Origin: Mytilus trossulus
Lineage: Eukaryota; Mollusca; Bivalvia; Mytilida; Mytilidae
Length of the DNA stretch: 64,000 bases
Direction of reading: 5' to 3'
Assembly (NCBI RefSeq): GCF_036588685.1
Contig: NC_086380.1
Coordinates: 53,407,144-53,471,143, forward strand
Below, one piece after another: positions 23,745 through 35,247 of the stretch (position 1 is its first letter; each line of letters starts with the position of its first letter). The notes under the pieces were generated by a model. The model searched no databases, was not told the DNA's origin, and worked only from the letters and a program-made list of their open reading frames with translations. The position numbers and the translations under genes were made by a program.

Positions 23745-23975
23745 AGAATAGAATAAAAATAAGAATAAGAATACTTTATTAATCCTATTATGGACCCTTG
23801 CGGGTTTTAAATTTCATACAATGATTACAATGATTTGTGTTAAAACAATGAAATAATAGAATGAAATACATGACAATAGAACACTGAATAGTTATTGCAT
23901 GCACATGGAAGAGAAAGTAATATGGGAAACAATCAATTTCTGTAAGGATTATTCCCCTTTAAACAGATATGGTGT
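23745..23975 (+). mobile_element. Short insertion after exon c1, absent from copy B
   Basis: It carries repeated AATAAGAATAAGAAT units, then CTTTATTAATCC and GGACCCTTGCGGGTTTTAAA boxes. Copy B reads straight through (47326-47350). It has SINE-like size but no clear RNA polymerase III box. Confidence 0.6.
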
Positions 23976-24312
23976 TTAAAAAGTAAATGGCTATGTTAAT
24001 GTGTTGTCAACTTTCATTGTGTCTATGTTTTGTTTATTAAATCGTTGAGCCAACCATTAACATCTCAATCTGATTTTCATATTAGCTGTACCACTCTTTT
24101 CAAAGTACTTATTATTAATTTAACAAGTGAAATGGGATATTGTAAACAAAAAATGTAGACACCATTAATTTTCTGAAGCACATAAGCGTATCTCTTGCTT
24201 TTGGATTAGGTTCGTGTTGCTCGATGTATGACAAACGTGTGTTTATTTAGTTTATGTCATTCTGTTGTCAATTTGTTTTCTTCGACTTATGGATTTTTTG
24301 GGTATCTTTGTG

Positions 24313-24385
24313 AGAAAAGAGGGACGAAAGATACCAAAGGGACAGTTAAACTCATAAATCTAAAACAAACAGACAATTTGATAAC
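24313..24385 (+). mobile_element. Short fragment of a Penelope-like 3' region
   Basis: It starts AGAGGGACGAAAGATACC, followed by an AAGGGACAGTTAAACTC box, and matches the start of the 25787-28765 element (GAGGGTCGAAAGCTACCGAA). Copy B lacks it at the corresponding place (about 47695-47705). It is probably an extremely truncated insertion. Confidence 0.6.
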
Positions 24386-25442
24386 TTTTTTTCAAATTTA
24401 AATCCTCTGTTACATAATCCCACAGGGTCCACTTATCACAACACGCTAATTTACAGTTGGAAATTAAAATAAGAAAAACATCAAACATTATATGATAATT
24501 CCCTATATATTTATCTATACATCCGATTATGTAAGATCATTGGTACAAGCATCCATTTTATCTTTTGATACATATTTATATTTTATAACTTTAATAACAA
24601 CTATTCGCTTACTGTTTCTATCGCAATTCATATTAAGTTGAAAACAAATGTATTGGTAATTCAAACAGACATATTGGATATATTTTACACTTGTAATTTA
24701 TGGGACCCTTTATAGCTTGCTGTTCAGAATCAGCCAAGGCTCCGTGTTGAAGACGGTTTTGTGACTTTGATGAAGAGCTGTTTCATCGGCACTCAAACTA
24801 CATACTTTTTTTTATCTATATAGTTTTTCCATTTTACTTTATTAAAAGAAGTCATTTCTGAACTTTCGTGAGTACATATTTGTTTGACAATTGTACATGT
24901 GGGTAAAATGTGTCTTTGTTCAAAGTATATAACACACATTGTTTCTGCACACAATATAATAGATAGAGTTCACAGCGGGTTATGTGTACAGAGTTGTACA
25001 ATAGTGATAGATGATCAAATCATTATAATAGCGTGCCCAGGCAATATATGGTACATTTATCAAAGTCAGAATCATAGCAGAAAGGTCTTCATTTTTCATA
25101 CGAAAAAGCTTTTTTTCGGCTTTATTGAACTATCAAGTTTCTCCTTACTGTTTATATTTGTTATCGAGTTCGAATTTAAGTACCAGTTACTAACAAATGT
25201 TGAGAAATAATTGTTTATTCAATTTTATATTATTTCTCTGATCTTGACATGTAAGTAGTACTGTTGTATTTATGTGTCCAGAAGATCATATCGCGAAAGT
25301 ATCTATTATGTTACAACTTAGAGAAGACAGATATTTTAATTGTCAATTACAAGAAGGGCAAGGGAAGAATGGCATTAGTGAACATTGTAGAGAAATGAGA
25401 GGATTAAGTTATACAAAATAACTGTCATTCTTAGCCGTTGTA

Positions 25443-25709
25443 GTGATTGAGGTTTACGGCCATATTAAAACTCCAACCGTCCATTCATCTTCTCTATTAC
25501 ATGTCTTGTTTATCATCTACAGTGTAAATGTGGTAAAACAGTATGTTGGCGAGTCAGAACAGCCAGTTCACATAAGAAAGAACGGCCATCGTAGGGACTA
25601 TAAATGCAAGCCAGATCTTCCTCTCAATCACAATTTGAGGTTCAATGGCCACACTAAGGCATATCTTAGTCGAATGACCATTTCAATAAAAGACCACACC
25701 GCTGATTAG
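25443..25709 (+). pseudogene. GIY-YIG endonuclease relic (copy A)
   Basis: The open frame contains QYVGESEQPVHIRKNGHRRD followed by a Lys-Cys-Lys-Pro-Asp stretch. This resembles the GIY-YIG type nuclease of Penelope-like retroelements, where a YVGET box precedes an Arg and a zinc-binding His region. The N-terminal GIY strand and the rest of the element are missing, and no valid start is evident. The same relic is at 48588-48800 in copy B, so it predates the duplication. It is probably dead. Confidence 0.6.
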
Positions 25710-26275
25710 TCATGGGGAGATAGACTCGCTGGAAACAGATTTTGAATAAGAAATTAAAAACGTTAGCACCAAGTGGGATGATTTAAAAAAGAGGGTCGAA
25801 AGCTACCGAAGGGACAATCAAACTCATGGATCGAAAATAAACTGACAAAGCCATTGCTAAATATGAAAAGACAAATAGACAAACAATAGCACACATGACA
25901 CAACATAGAAACCTAAGGAATAAACAACAGAAACCTACCAAAAACTAGAGGTGATATCAGGTGCTCCGGAAGGGTAGGCAGATCCTGCTCCACATGATGC
26001 ACCCGTCGTATCGCTACTGTGATAACAAATCCGGTAAATAGTTTAATCCGGTAGATCACATTCATGAAAGGGAAGGGGATTGTAGTTACGACGTGAGGAA
26101 CATATCCGATATCATTTGTGAAACGGTTATTCTAAAACGGTCAACCAACTCGTGATGTCGTCCGTAAAATTTATTATTTCAACTTCACCATTTTGAAATC
26201 TTGGTTGAATACCTTCTTTGTGAGCAGCAACCCTCTATCAAGAAAATCATGATAAGAAATGCAAGCACGGGAATA

Positions 26276-26734
26276 TCATATCAATTGGAAGATACATATC
26301 CCGTATATAGGTGCTGCTGGAATGTTGCTCCTTAGAAATGGAAAGTACACAATTGAAAAGCTGAAATCTTCTCTTTTGTCGTAAAGTTTTGTTTTCAACC
26401 GACCCTCATTGTCAATTTCTATATGTAAGTCAAGATTTGAGGCCGACTTAACTGTATATGTAGTATCCTTTATCTCTAGTTTGATGGGATAGATGCGTTC
26501 CACATAGTCACCAAATTTTGAATTATTTAGTGAAAGAACATCATCTATATAGTGGAAAGTAGAGTTAAAGGATATTGCTAACTTCTTATCTGTCTTCCTA
26601 AGAAGTTCCTGCATGAAGTCAGCCTCATAATAATTAAAAAATAAGTCAGCAAATAGAGGGGCACAGTTTGTTCCCTTGGAATGCCGACAGTCTGGTACAA
26701 ACACGTGCTTCGAACAAAACAAATTTGTTGTCAA
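26276..26734 (-). pseudogene. Penelope-type reverse transcriptase, C-terminal part
   Basis: It contains GTNCAPLFADLFFNYYEADF (RT motif B region), then HYIDDVLSLNN (motif C with both catalytic Asp), then LDLHIEIDNEGRLKTKLYDK, typical of the Penelope-like RT thumb side. Motif A (a FDFSTLYT-like box) is recognisable upstream near 26930 but lies in another frame. About 150 codons are open, so this is a fragment of an RT of several hundred residues. The YIDD is intact although the gene is broken. Confidence 0.75.
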
Positions 26735-27300
26735 TAAAAGTCTAGCATCTTGATAATGTCAGTCTCAGAGAATTGTTGGTTTGAATTAGAGTGATCCTTT
26801 ACAAAGTAGGAATTATTCCTCCTTAAGACAAGATACTTGTATCTACGTTGGCCATTCTTTTTTATGAAGAAACGCAATACCAACTCTTTCAATTTGTCAT
26901 TTAGTTTGGAATTTGGAAAACTTGTGTAAAGAGTAGAAAATCAAACGTTTTAATACTGTTACAAGATGAAAGAGAGTTAGATTGTATGTACTTTTAAAGA
27001 TTTTGGAATTTTTAAGTATCCACATCTGATTCAAGCCACCTCTAGAATATGCACTTGAAGCCCGTCTTTGATTGCTGATAAAAAAGATATCAATAATTTA
27101 GAAAGAGGTTTCGTGAAGCACTTGGAAGACCCAGCAATATACCGTTGTTTGTAAGGACATTCTGTAGTTTAGGTATCCAATACAGTGATGGAAGATCCAG
27201 TTCTTCATCTTTAGTTGAAATTCCAAAGGAACATAGAACAGACCTATGACTATCCAGGATTTCCTCTTTGGTAAGTGTCGTGAAGGTATATGTTGAGTTT

Positions 27301-28098
27301 TCAAGTGAATTGCCAATAGCTAATTTTAATTATCAACCAGTTAATGTAATGACACACAAAAACGATGTTGTTTTGGGCTTTATCCACGGGGACAACATTG
27401 CATTTGTCATAAAGGTAGGATAAGTGTTTTGCAACATTTGGGTCTTTAAAGATTGACGTAGCATGGGCATTGATAGAACAATTCAGTTTCTTAATTTTGA
27501 TTTGTATCAACGACCTCACTACCTTAATTCATTCGGAAAGAGTGTCTACGTCTTCCTTCTTGCGCTTAGCATATTGCCTGGCATAATCCTCGACTGAATC
27601 CATCAAAATTTGAAAGTTATATTTCCAATTGATGGATTTAGGCTCAAGATATTTCGGAATTTTTGATAACACTTTTTGTAGAGAAGTGTTATTAACAATG
27701 TCGAGGTCATCGATACTAACGTGGCCAGCCGGAGAATATGTGAATTTGGAGCTAGCAAAAGTGCAATCAGGAGGTTTAGACTTGAAGTCGTCAATATGGA
27801 GATCCTGCAAAACGTGTTTTTAATTGAAAATTTTATTTGCAATATGCTTGGTATAGGTATAAGAAATGATTGGTACAGACTGGTTTTTGAAATAAGGAGA
27901 TATTTTCGATTGAACTAATTTATGATGAAGGATATTGCCTAAGTTGACGCCATCGAAACCTTTGTTGGCAAAGGAAAGATTAGGGAAAGATCTATTCTCT
28001 TTTTCATCTTTTCCAATGCGAACTGGCTTGAAAAGTCTGAAAATTAAAGCTTCAAGTTTGTATTGGTTTGAATGAGGGTTTGTAACAGGGGATTCCAA
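27301..28098 (-). pseudogene. Penelope-type element: linker and RT N-terminal region, frameshifted
   Basis: Three successive open pieces (28098-27820, 27810-27529, 27519-27301) read as one ancestral protein in different frames. Visible boxes are SYTYTKHIANKIFN, then PPDCTFASSKFTYSPAGHV, then WKYNFQILMDSVEDYARQ, KKEDVDTLSE and SIFKDPNVAKHLSYL. The Cys-Thr-Phe probably corresponds to the CxC motif that links endonuclease and RT in N-terminal-endonuclease Penelope elements, with its second Cys lost. Two frameshifts separate the pieces. Confidence 0.65.
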
Positions 28099-28214
28099 AG
28101 TTTTGAAAGGGTAATGAATAAAGTTTCGTGCGAATGTGATATATACCTAACGGCTTTTGTATAAATGGCAGTCAGTCATTAATAGAAACATCATGTATAA
28201 AATGGGATGTATAA

Positions 28215-28350
28215 CATAAAAAAGAAGATGTGGTATGATTGCCAGTGAGACAACTATACACAAAAGACCAAAATGACACAGGCATTAACAACTATAGGTC
28301 ACCGTACGCCATTCAACAATGAGCAAAGCCCATACCGCATAGCTATAATG
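28215..28350 (-). repeat. Family 1 copy nested in the Naiad-like element
   Basis: It starts GAAGATGTGGTATGATTGCC, then AGTGAGACAAC and ATAGGTCACCGTACG boxes, ending near CCCATACCGCATAGC. It lies exactly between endonuclease and linker, so it inserted after the element. Confidence 0.75.
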
Positions 28351-28359
28351 ACGATGACC

Positions 28360-28740
28360 ATGACTGCGTCTACGTCAAGGAGTGGAGTCGAAAATATTCA
28401 TCACATTAACCGAGTTACACGAAGGACTAGATCGAATACCTATACCATCAATTCTGTCATAACAACCATAGGGTGTCGCAGTTCCCAATTATCTAATCCA
28501 GTAGTCCTCTATTTGTCTACGGAGAGTCGTTGAAATAATAGGATGGTTAGAGATATGGTATATCTTATCGATAATGCGAACTGTCATAGAAACGATGGAA
28601 TGAACGGGCTGATTGATGTTCTGGTATAGAATATCGTTAGCATTGAGGTTAATGTCTGATTTGTGACCGTTTGTTTAACCTTCTTTTCGTTTCACCGACG
28701 TATACCAATCCGCAAAGGTTGCACTCTAATCAATAGACGA
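28360..28740 (-). pseudogene. GIY-YIG endonuclease domain, N-terminal to the RT
   Basis: Reading minus from 28730, a frame contains ECNLCGLVYVGETKRRLN, the CxxC plus YVGET start typical of Penelope-type GIY-YIG nucleases. After a frameshift it continues with IYHISNHPIISTTLRRQIED, a YW box, then ATPYGCYDRIDGIG and SCNSVNVMNIFDST. The nuclease nicks target DNA for target-primed reverse transcription. Stops and shifts make it inactive. Confidence 0.65.
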
Positions 28741-28982
28741 CATTTATCGATTTAAAATTCATAAAATATAGCATACTCTCTATCCCCATATCGGGTGTTT
28801 ACATATCTCAGTTGTTACGTTATGCTCGTGTATGGACATACTATACATATTTCATATACAGGAGTGTGTTCCTTATGCATAATACCCCAACAAAGTCATG
28901 ATAAGAAAATAGTAAAAATGATACTCCGTACATTTTATGGATACTATCACAAATTGGTTGATCCATACGATGTATATATTAA

Positions 28983-29500
28983 GAAGAAGACGTGGAATGA
29001 TTACCAATGAGCCCTATCTCCACAAGAAACCAAATTACACTGAAATTTACAAATATAGGTCACCGTACAACCTTCAATATTGAACAAAGCCAATACCGCA
29101 AAGTCAGCTCTAAAATGTCCCGAAATAAAAAATGTAAAACAATTGAAACGTGAAAACTATAGATGGTGTGAGTGCCAATGAGACAACTCTCCATCCAAAT
29201 AACAATTTAAAAAAAGGTAAACCATTATAAGTCAATGTACGGCCTTGAACACGGAGCCTTAAAGTGCCCCAAAATTACTAGTGTAAAACCATTCAAACGG
29301 GAAAACCAACGGTCTAATCTATTTAGAATAACAAGGCCTAGTTTATGTACAAAAAAATGAACGAAAGGCAAATATGTAACACATCAATAAACGACAACCA
29401 CTGAACTACAGGCTCCCAACTTGTGAAAGGCACATACATACAGAAAGTGGCGGTGTTAAACATATTAGCGGGATCCCAACCTTCCCCTACCCTGGGAGAG
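28983..29500 (-). repeat. Family 1 copy with a second copy nested inside
   Basis: The outer copy runs from AAGAAGACGTGGAATGATTA to GCGGGATCCCAACCTTCCCC. A second partial copy (29161-29335, starting GATGGTGTGAGTGCCAATGA) is inserted after GAAAACTATA. Copy B at 49095-49430 has the outer copy only, reading GAAAACTATAGGCCTAGTTT without the insert. Confidence 0.75.
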
Positions 29501-29904
29501 TGGTGTACGGTACAATATAAAAACAAACTATAACAATCAGTAGAAAAAGGCCTTATTCATCAGATGGATAAAAAACGCATATACAAGTGGACGGGGACGA
29601 GTGCTTGTACATCCCAACAACAGCAGACAATAAGTACAGATTTGAGAGTACTCTCAGTTTCTGACAGCTTTTTCAAAGCCACTAACAACTATTAAAAAAA
29701 TCATGCATCTAAGATGTGTCTGTGTCTTAACTAATTAAGGACATGTATTCCAAGTCTTAGATTGCGTTTACAATTTACGTCGTCTAGTTGTTTCAGTACC
29801 AACCGTGACCTGTTTCCGAATATGACTTTTTTTGCTGAATTTGACTTCGCATTGCTATAAGACGTGTCTCGGTATTTTATCCAGCGTTCATGTATTAAGC
29901 TGCA

Positions 29905-31265
29905 CATTTTTATATGTAATCTGATCGAATATTGTTTTGTTTCTTACCTTTTGTAGTTGGGATTCTTCTTTCTCTTCCACCAATATCTACAAATAAAGAT
30001 ATGTAATCAACCAGTTCATTAGTATAATTTTAGATGAAAGTAACTATGTAGACTGTATTTATTTCTTTTAAAGAGTTTGATTGAGAAGAAAGGCCGACAT
30101 AGTTAGTTGCACTATTACTTACACAATTCTATATTTATAGTCTTGTAATTGTTATAAAATATATCAAGTAACTTAATTAGAAACCTAATTTTGATTCATA
30201 TCTAATTTTTCGAAATTTACATGTGACGTTACTTTTTTGGCGTTGATACATTTGTGTGACAGACATATAGTTCATAGTTCATTTAAGCTGATTGTGTGTA
30301 CTGTCCTTAATTAGTTTGAGGTATTTGTTGTTATTCTGTAGTTAACATGTCGAAATGGACTCTTATATTAATTTTGTATGTATTTCACTGTTATTGGTAT
30401 TATTCCATTTATTTCTACATTATTCCTGTCATGTAATGTTGTCATTTTGCGGAATATTTAACATTTCTATAAAGTGCGAAGGTTTGGCTAGCCACAAATT
30501 CAAAATCAGCTCACTATTTTTCCATTGATTTGTTATGTTTTCCCGTCATGTAATGAAATCATTTTAGCGGCATATATAACATTGTCATGAAGCGCAAAGG
30601 ATTGTCTAGCGAAAGATTCAAGTTCAACCACCTTATTTCTTAAATGTCCTGTACTACAGAAATATGGCAGTGTTGTCTAATAGTTCGTTTTTATGTATAT
30701 TGCATTGTTGCTTGTTTATGTTACACTTCAGTGTTCTGTTGTTTCGTGAGGTTTCCTCTTATAGTGGATGTGTTTCCCTCGGTTTTAGTTTGTATCGCGG
30801 ATTCGTTTTCTCTCAATCGATTGATGAATTTTTAACAGCGATTACGTACATTTGAAAATGTGGTTTCCATTATTAAGCAAACTTCGCAAAAAATGGTAAA
30901 AATCATTAATGAAGGCGACTGACAATTTCATCCACGTAATTTCTGTGTAAATCGAGTGTTTACAACTGTTACTTTTTTAACTGTGTCCCTTCATACTTAT
31001 AGCATTTGAATGAAGACACCCAGAGAGGCAATATTTATTATGTCGTTATTGAAAGCCAAATATTCCAAAATACCCACAAGTTTTCGACTTACAATTTTAT
31101 TCATATCAACTAAATTGCAGATCTTGTATTGTTAATCATGTGTAAAGTTTCTCTCTGACATCAAGAAAGGTGGGATATCAGGGACAAAGGTCGTATTTTT
31201 TTTTACTGCAAATCGAAACAATGTGATGCTGGAAATTTTTTTTTACAAGAGCATTAAACATAACA
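29905..31265. other. No gene recognised
   Basis: AT-rich DNA between the end of duplication copy A and the left end of the Penelope-like element. Two related stretches near 30420-30500 and 30535-30620 share GTCATGTAATG and AGCGCAAAGG-like boxes and may be a weak tandem repeat. No coding support. Confidence 0.45.
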
Positions 31266-31531
31266 ATTTCAATAAATCGTTGTCAAAGCCTATCCGAGCA
31301 CCCCAACTCCATATATCATAAGGTGTTTCGAACATCCATTAAGACCAATTAAAATTAACTAATTGATAATGGCTATGCCCATCGTCAGGAGCACAGGCCA
31401 TTGCATAGTGACACTTATTATAAAAATACTGTAATTTTTATTAGGGGCTCGACACCTCATGATCTGTCTGACTAATATTTTTCTATACTCTTTATCTACT
31501 TAACCTTGTTTGTCAATCTAACGAACAAAGT

Positions 31532-32083
31532 TTAGAATTTATTTTCATAACCTGCAACATACCAATTACCAAGTGTTGCTGATATTACTGTGTCTTTCAA
31601 GTTTTTATGACTACGGAAAGCAAACAGAGGTCTTTTATCAAATACAAGTTTTGCCTCTTCGTCATCCTTTAATTTATCCCAGTGTTTTAAGTTATTGTTC
31701 TTTATGTGTGATTTCTGTCTTGAAAACACTGTGGAGAATACAAGTGAGGCGACTGTAATACAGATTTTGGCTTCACCATTAATGTGTCTTTTCTTTGTTT
31801 TGCAGTCACTTCCTGCATAACTGTAATAATTTCATTTTTTGGATAACCCCTTTTTAATAAGGCGCTCAGAAAATAACGCATATTGTGTTTTCAAATCTAC
31901 TGGATCGTTCAAACATCTCTTAAAGCGAAGCATTTCTCCTTTAATTATGCCACTGAAAGTAGAGGATGGGTGGCATGAGGACCTCTCTAAGTGCTGATAA
32001 ATTTCATTCTTTTTTTCGGCAATTTCTTTCCTGAAACAAATCGAAAAAATAGTTATTCGAAAAGCAGAAAAAAATAACACCAC
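31532..32083 (-). pseudogene. Penelope-like RT C-terminal region (inverted left arm)
   Basis: Two open pieces read QHLERSSCHPSSTFSGIIKG, then NDPVDLKTQYALFSERLIKK, and, after a frame change, HKNLKDTVISATLGNWYVAG. The same boxes appear in plus orientation at 44195-44655. The catalytic palm is not present on this arm, so it is a structural remnant of the element end and not a gene. Confidence 0.7.
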
Positions 32084-32127
32084 AGTGATCTGGGATATAT
32101 AAATGAAGTTCTGAGGCTACTCACTTC

Positions 32128-32177
32128 ATGGAAATTTCAAAATTAGACATAATAGATACCAACCAGAAAATCAATAC
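32128..32177 (+). pseudogene. Penelope-like RT, 5' piece before the LTR insertion
   Basis: An ATG at 32128 opens a frame with an in-frame stop at 32104 upstream. The frame runs to the LTR border and is in register with the frame that starts after the right LTR at 43314. The codon split across the insertion stays in phase if one copy of ATAC is removed. This shows the order of events; the product is disrupted. Confidence 0.6.
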
Positions 32178-33646
32178 TGTTACGTTTTCGCTCGGTGTTG
32201 CTATAGCTTTTTTGTTACCCTGAAGTGAAACTCTGACCCACTGACAAAACTAGACAATCCGCCAAACAAACTAATACTCGGCAATACATACTGTTTCAAA
32301 TGACTGCTCCCTTGGGTTAACTCAACCCTGTAATTCAATAGGTATATTTAAAGCTGCGTTGTTTCAGAAGACAGAAATAAATAATTCGTTTCAAGTTAAT
32401 GATTTAATGAAGTGTTACTATGATCAGTTATATAAATATATGTAATTCAGACAGTTTCAATATTGCATCTCTTTTTCATCAGATCAACACATTAAATAAC
32501 ACTTAAATAGTATGCAAGCTTGTGAGTACTCTTGTCAAGATCTATATTCACATATATTAAATAAACAATCTTATTAATAAGTAATTATAGAAATCTCTAT
32601 AATTATATAAGTTATGTCGACTTCTCAAATGTATACGTTGCGACTCCGGGTTTTACTGTACTTTTTGTGAATATTCGACTTCGTAATATATGTGTAAAGA
32701 ATCGTTAATAATTGCAGTTTCTACACTATTGATATATCAAGTAAATAATACAAGAATAACTTTAACTGTTACTCTCTCTGAAGAAAAACTATGTTGACGT
32801 CTTATTTGAATAGCGACTTAAGACTCGAGACTGCGTATGGAATATTTTATATTTCTGACTTTTCTGTACTTTTCAGTATATAACTTTTTGTACGTCAAAT
32901 GATCTCTAATCTTAAGAGTCCCTTATAGTATAAAATTATAAATCTATGCTTTACATAAAGTAAAACTCTGACAAAACATTTCCTATCCTTTTCAAAGTGC
33001 AAGACTCAAATTGTAAGTTACAGTGCAGAAAGGATTTATTATTAGGCTTGTGATTGTAAGCAACCTTTTGCCACGGTAGTCCGATCACGACTAACGCGCT
33101 CAATAATAGTGCCGTATATATACATCAAAAAGACTTAAAAGACTTCATATTGACGTCAAAAGCGACTCGAAAGACTCTATTTCAACGTTATATTGCCGTT
33201 CATGACAATGCTCTTTGACGGTTTACGGTAAACCGACTCCAGTAAACATGGCGGACATTACAAGGAAAAAGAGAGTTCTGAGTCTCTAGAAACTTGACCA
33301 GGTTAACTAATTCACTAAATATAAATATATATAGAGATTAAAACAACATAAAACAATCATCAACAAATATATAAAGGTAGGTCCAGTATAAGGAAATTCT
33401 GTATTTACACTGTACAAAAAAAAATAGAAAGGCGACTCAGTTTCAGGCAGGACTTGACGTTGTTTTTTTTATTTTTGCTCAAGTTACGTTTCATAATAAA
33501 TATATAAAATAACTTATTCTAATATAAAGAAACATATTCAAAAATTTATAAGTATCCAATACGGTTAAACGGAGATTTAATCTGATAAAAATTGAAAAGG
33601 GGGAGGGGACACAAACTGTTGAACAATGAGGCCAAAATCCGTTACA
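32178..33646 (-). repeat. 3' LTR (left copy), 1469 bp
   Basis: Direct match of 41744-43309. Most of its length aligns with single-base changes and small indels. It lacks the roughly 105-bp dispersed repeat present in the other LTR. Confidence 0.9.
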
Positions 33647-34029
33647 TTGCCCCCATCATTAAAAAATTGTCCGACCTCGGACAAGTTGATTTACTAAAAT
33701 TATTTTTAGCATTTATTAATATAATACCTTTATAATACACATTTCTTCAAAATTTATTCAAACAAATACAATAAATAAATGCATTTTATATACAACTATG
33801 CATATTCTCAACACACAACACTCTAAACTGGAATGAAACATTTAAGTTTCATTAATATATGTTCGTAATAACCAATCCCTTCCCAAACTATCAAAAACTT
33901 TACCCAACTCAAAAATTTTCCTAATTACTCTACCTTTAATATAAATTTTTATATAATAACTAATTTCTAAATGCCTATAATTGTCCGAAAATAAAACTGT
34001 TCTAATGATAAAAGTCAAAATCCATGTAT
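33647..34029 (-). other. Polypurine tract and spacer before the 3' LTR
   Basis: The minus strand reads AATGATGGGGGCAA up to the LTR border, a typical plus-strand primer site. The rest is AT-rich and non-coding. Confidence 0.6.
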
Positions 34030-34810
34030 TCTTCTTCTACGTCTAGCTCTAGTTCTTCTTCTGTTTCTTTTTCCATTGCCACTCTACAGTCTTCTGTTTG
34101 GACCTCTCTCTCGTTCTTGATAACTCTCCTCGTCTGGGTGGTTGTTGTTGCAAGCACAACCCGCTTATCCTATGTTTGCGTACAGGTTTATTGAACTTGA
34201 CCCTCTTCTGTCTGTGTGTCCTTTGACTTCAAACTTTGAAAAGATTGATCTGGTACCCATGTAGCAGACAGTTTGTAAACTGTCCCATCGGGCAGAATAC
34301 ACATTTCCTCTTTCTTTACACAGCCATTTCCTATTGGCAATACACTGCCTGTATATTTTCCTGTCTTCTTTGCCTTCTTAGATACCAACAGGAACACTGG
34401 AAGTGGGAGGGTGGGACCTGAAATCTGTCTTCAGGACAGACTTCATCCCCAATAGCTGGCAATGCCAAATGCTTACTATCCCTCAAAGTAGTAGTAACTG
34501 TGAATGGTTCTGGACATGGTTGCTTAGATACCATACTCGGTTCTTCTATTAGCTCTTCCACAGCCTGTCTAGTAGGAGAGTCAAATAAATCCACTAGATT
34601 TTTCTTGTCAGGTGACAAGGAGCTGTAATCCTCAATGCCCAAAGAAATGCTGTAAGGGGATATTTCGGATAGTGGCAACATAGGTTTAACAGACCTTGTC
34701 AATATTGTTGTTGTTGGTGGTGTTACTTCTCTTGGCCTAGTGACTGTGCAGCTTTAAAATTAGAGGTTGGCACTGGTTTTCGGGTCGGTGTTTCTGGGAT
34801 TACAAGTTAT
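34030..34810 (-). pseudogene. Additional reading frame downstream of integrase, function unknown
   Basis: Two overlapping open pieces (34702-34331 and 34397-34188) are related by a frameshift near 34390. Visible boxes are SLGIEDYSSLSPDKKNLVDL, EELIEEPSMVSKQPCPEPF, ALPAIGDEVCPED and EEMCILPDGTVYKLSATWVP. A further frame below 34188 is strongly acidic (EKETEEELELDVEEEY) and ends at a stop near 34010. There is no signal peptide or membrane segment, so no envelope-like character is visible. It lies where some Ty3/gypsy elements carry an extra gene. I do not recognise it. Confidence 0.5.
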
Positions 34811-35111
34811 TTGTTGTTGGTTCTGGGATTCAGGATATGTCTGTGAACATTTTCATATTCAATCAGGCGGAAACTCTTACTTGTAGGTACCAAGTAAGAG
34901 CAGAAGAAAACCATCTGAAGTATAATATACTGTTTTGAGAATATATTCAATTTTAACACACAGCACAGTTGACCAGTACCCATACTTTTTATAATATCTA
35001 TACTTAAATCTCTGTTTTTCATTCTATTTAAAAAAATGAAACACATAACTTTTTATTAACACACAGCAATAAACCTCGCTATGATTAATATATATATATA
35101 TTATATGTTAT

Positions 35112-35246
35112 TCAGGTCTCAGACAGGGTATATACTGTGACATTCCCGGCTTAGAGTTTATATCCCGTGAGCCGAAGGCGAAGGGGATATAAGCCCTAAG
35201 CCGGGAATGTCACAGTATATACCCTTTCTGAGACCTGAATTACACA
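35112..35246. repeat. 135-bp hairpin (TTCAGGTCTCAGACAGGG arms)
   Basis: The arms TTCAGGTCTCAGACAGGG and CCCTTTCTGAGACCTGAA flank a second matching pair, ACATTCCCGGCTTAG and CTAAGCCGGGAATGT. The arms are about 44 bases with one or two mismatches; the loop contains GAGCCGAAGGCGAAGG. It is nested within the LTR element. Confidence 0.8.
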
Positions 35247-35247
35247 T

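Larger units (their letters stand above)
25787..28765 (-). mobile_element. Penelope-like retroelement with N-terminal endonuclease (Naiad-like), decayed
   Basis: Copy B lacks this 3-kb block, which fixes its borders between GATGATTTAAAA and AAAATATAGCATAC. On the minus strand the order is GIY-YIG endonuclease (about 28740-28360), linker (28098-27529), reverse transcriptase (27519-26276), then a non-coding 3' part down to 25787. Endonuclease before RT is the hallmark of the Naiad clade; canonical Penelope elements have the reverse order. A family 1 copy (28215-28350) interrupts the element between endonuclease and linker. Several frameshifts make it non-functional. Confidence 0.75.
21455..29900 (+). 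repeat. Segmental duplication, copy A (ankyrin exons b1 and c1)
   Basis: It matches 45017-49840 in the same orientation from an AATTAATGGTGGTAAT box to a CTAAGACGTGTCTCGG-like box. Copy A is about 3.6 kb longer because of insertions absent from copy B: about 23745-23975, about 24313-24385, 25787-28765 and 29161-29335. Both copies contain one b exon and one c exon. Confidence 0.85.

Noticed and set aside
31266-32083. A second independent Penelope-like gene on the minus strand
   Set aside because: It lacks the RT palm and mirrors the 3' part of the plus-strand element, so it is better read as an inverted arm of the same insertion.
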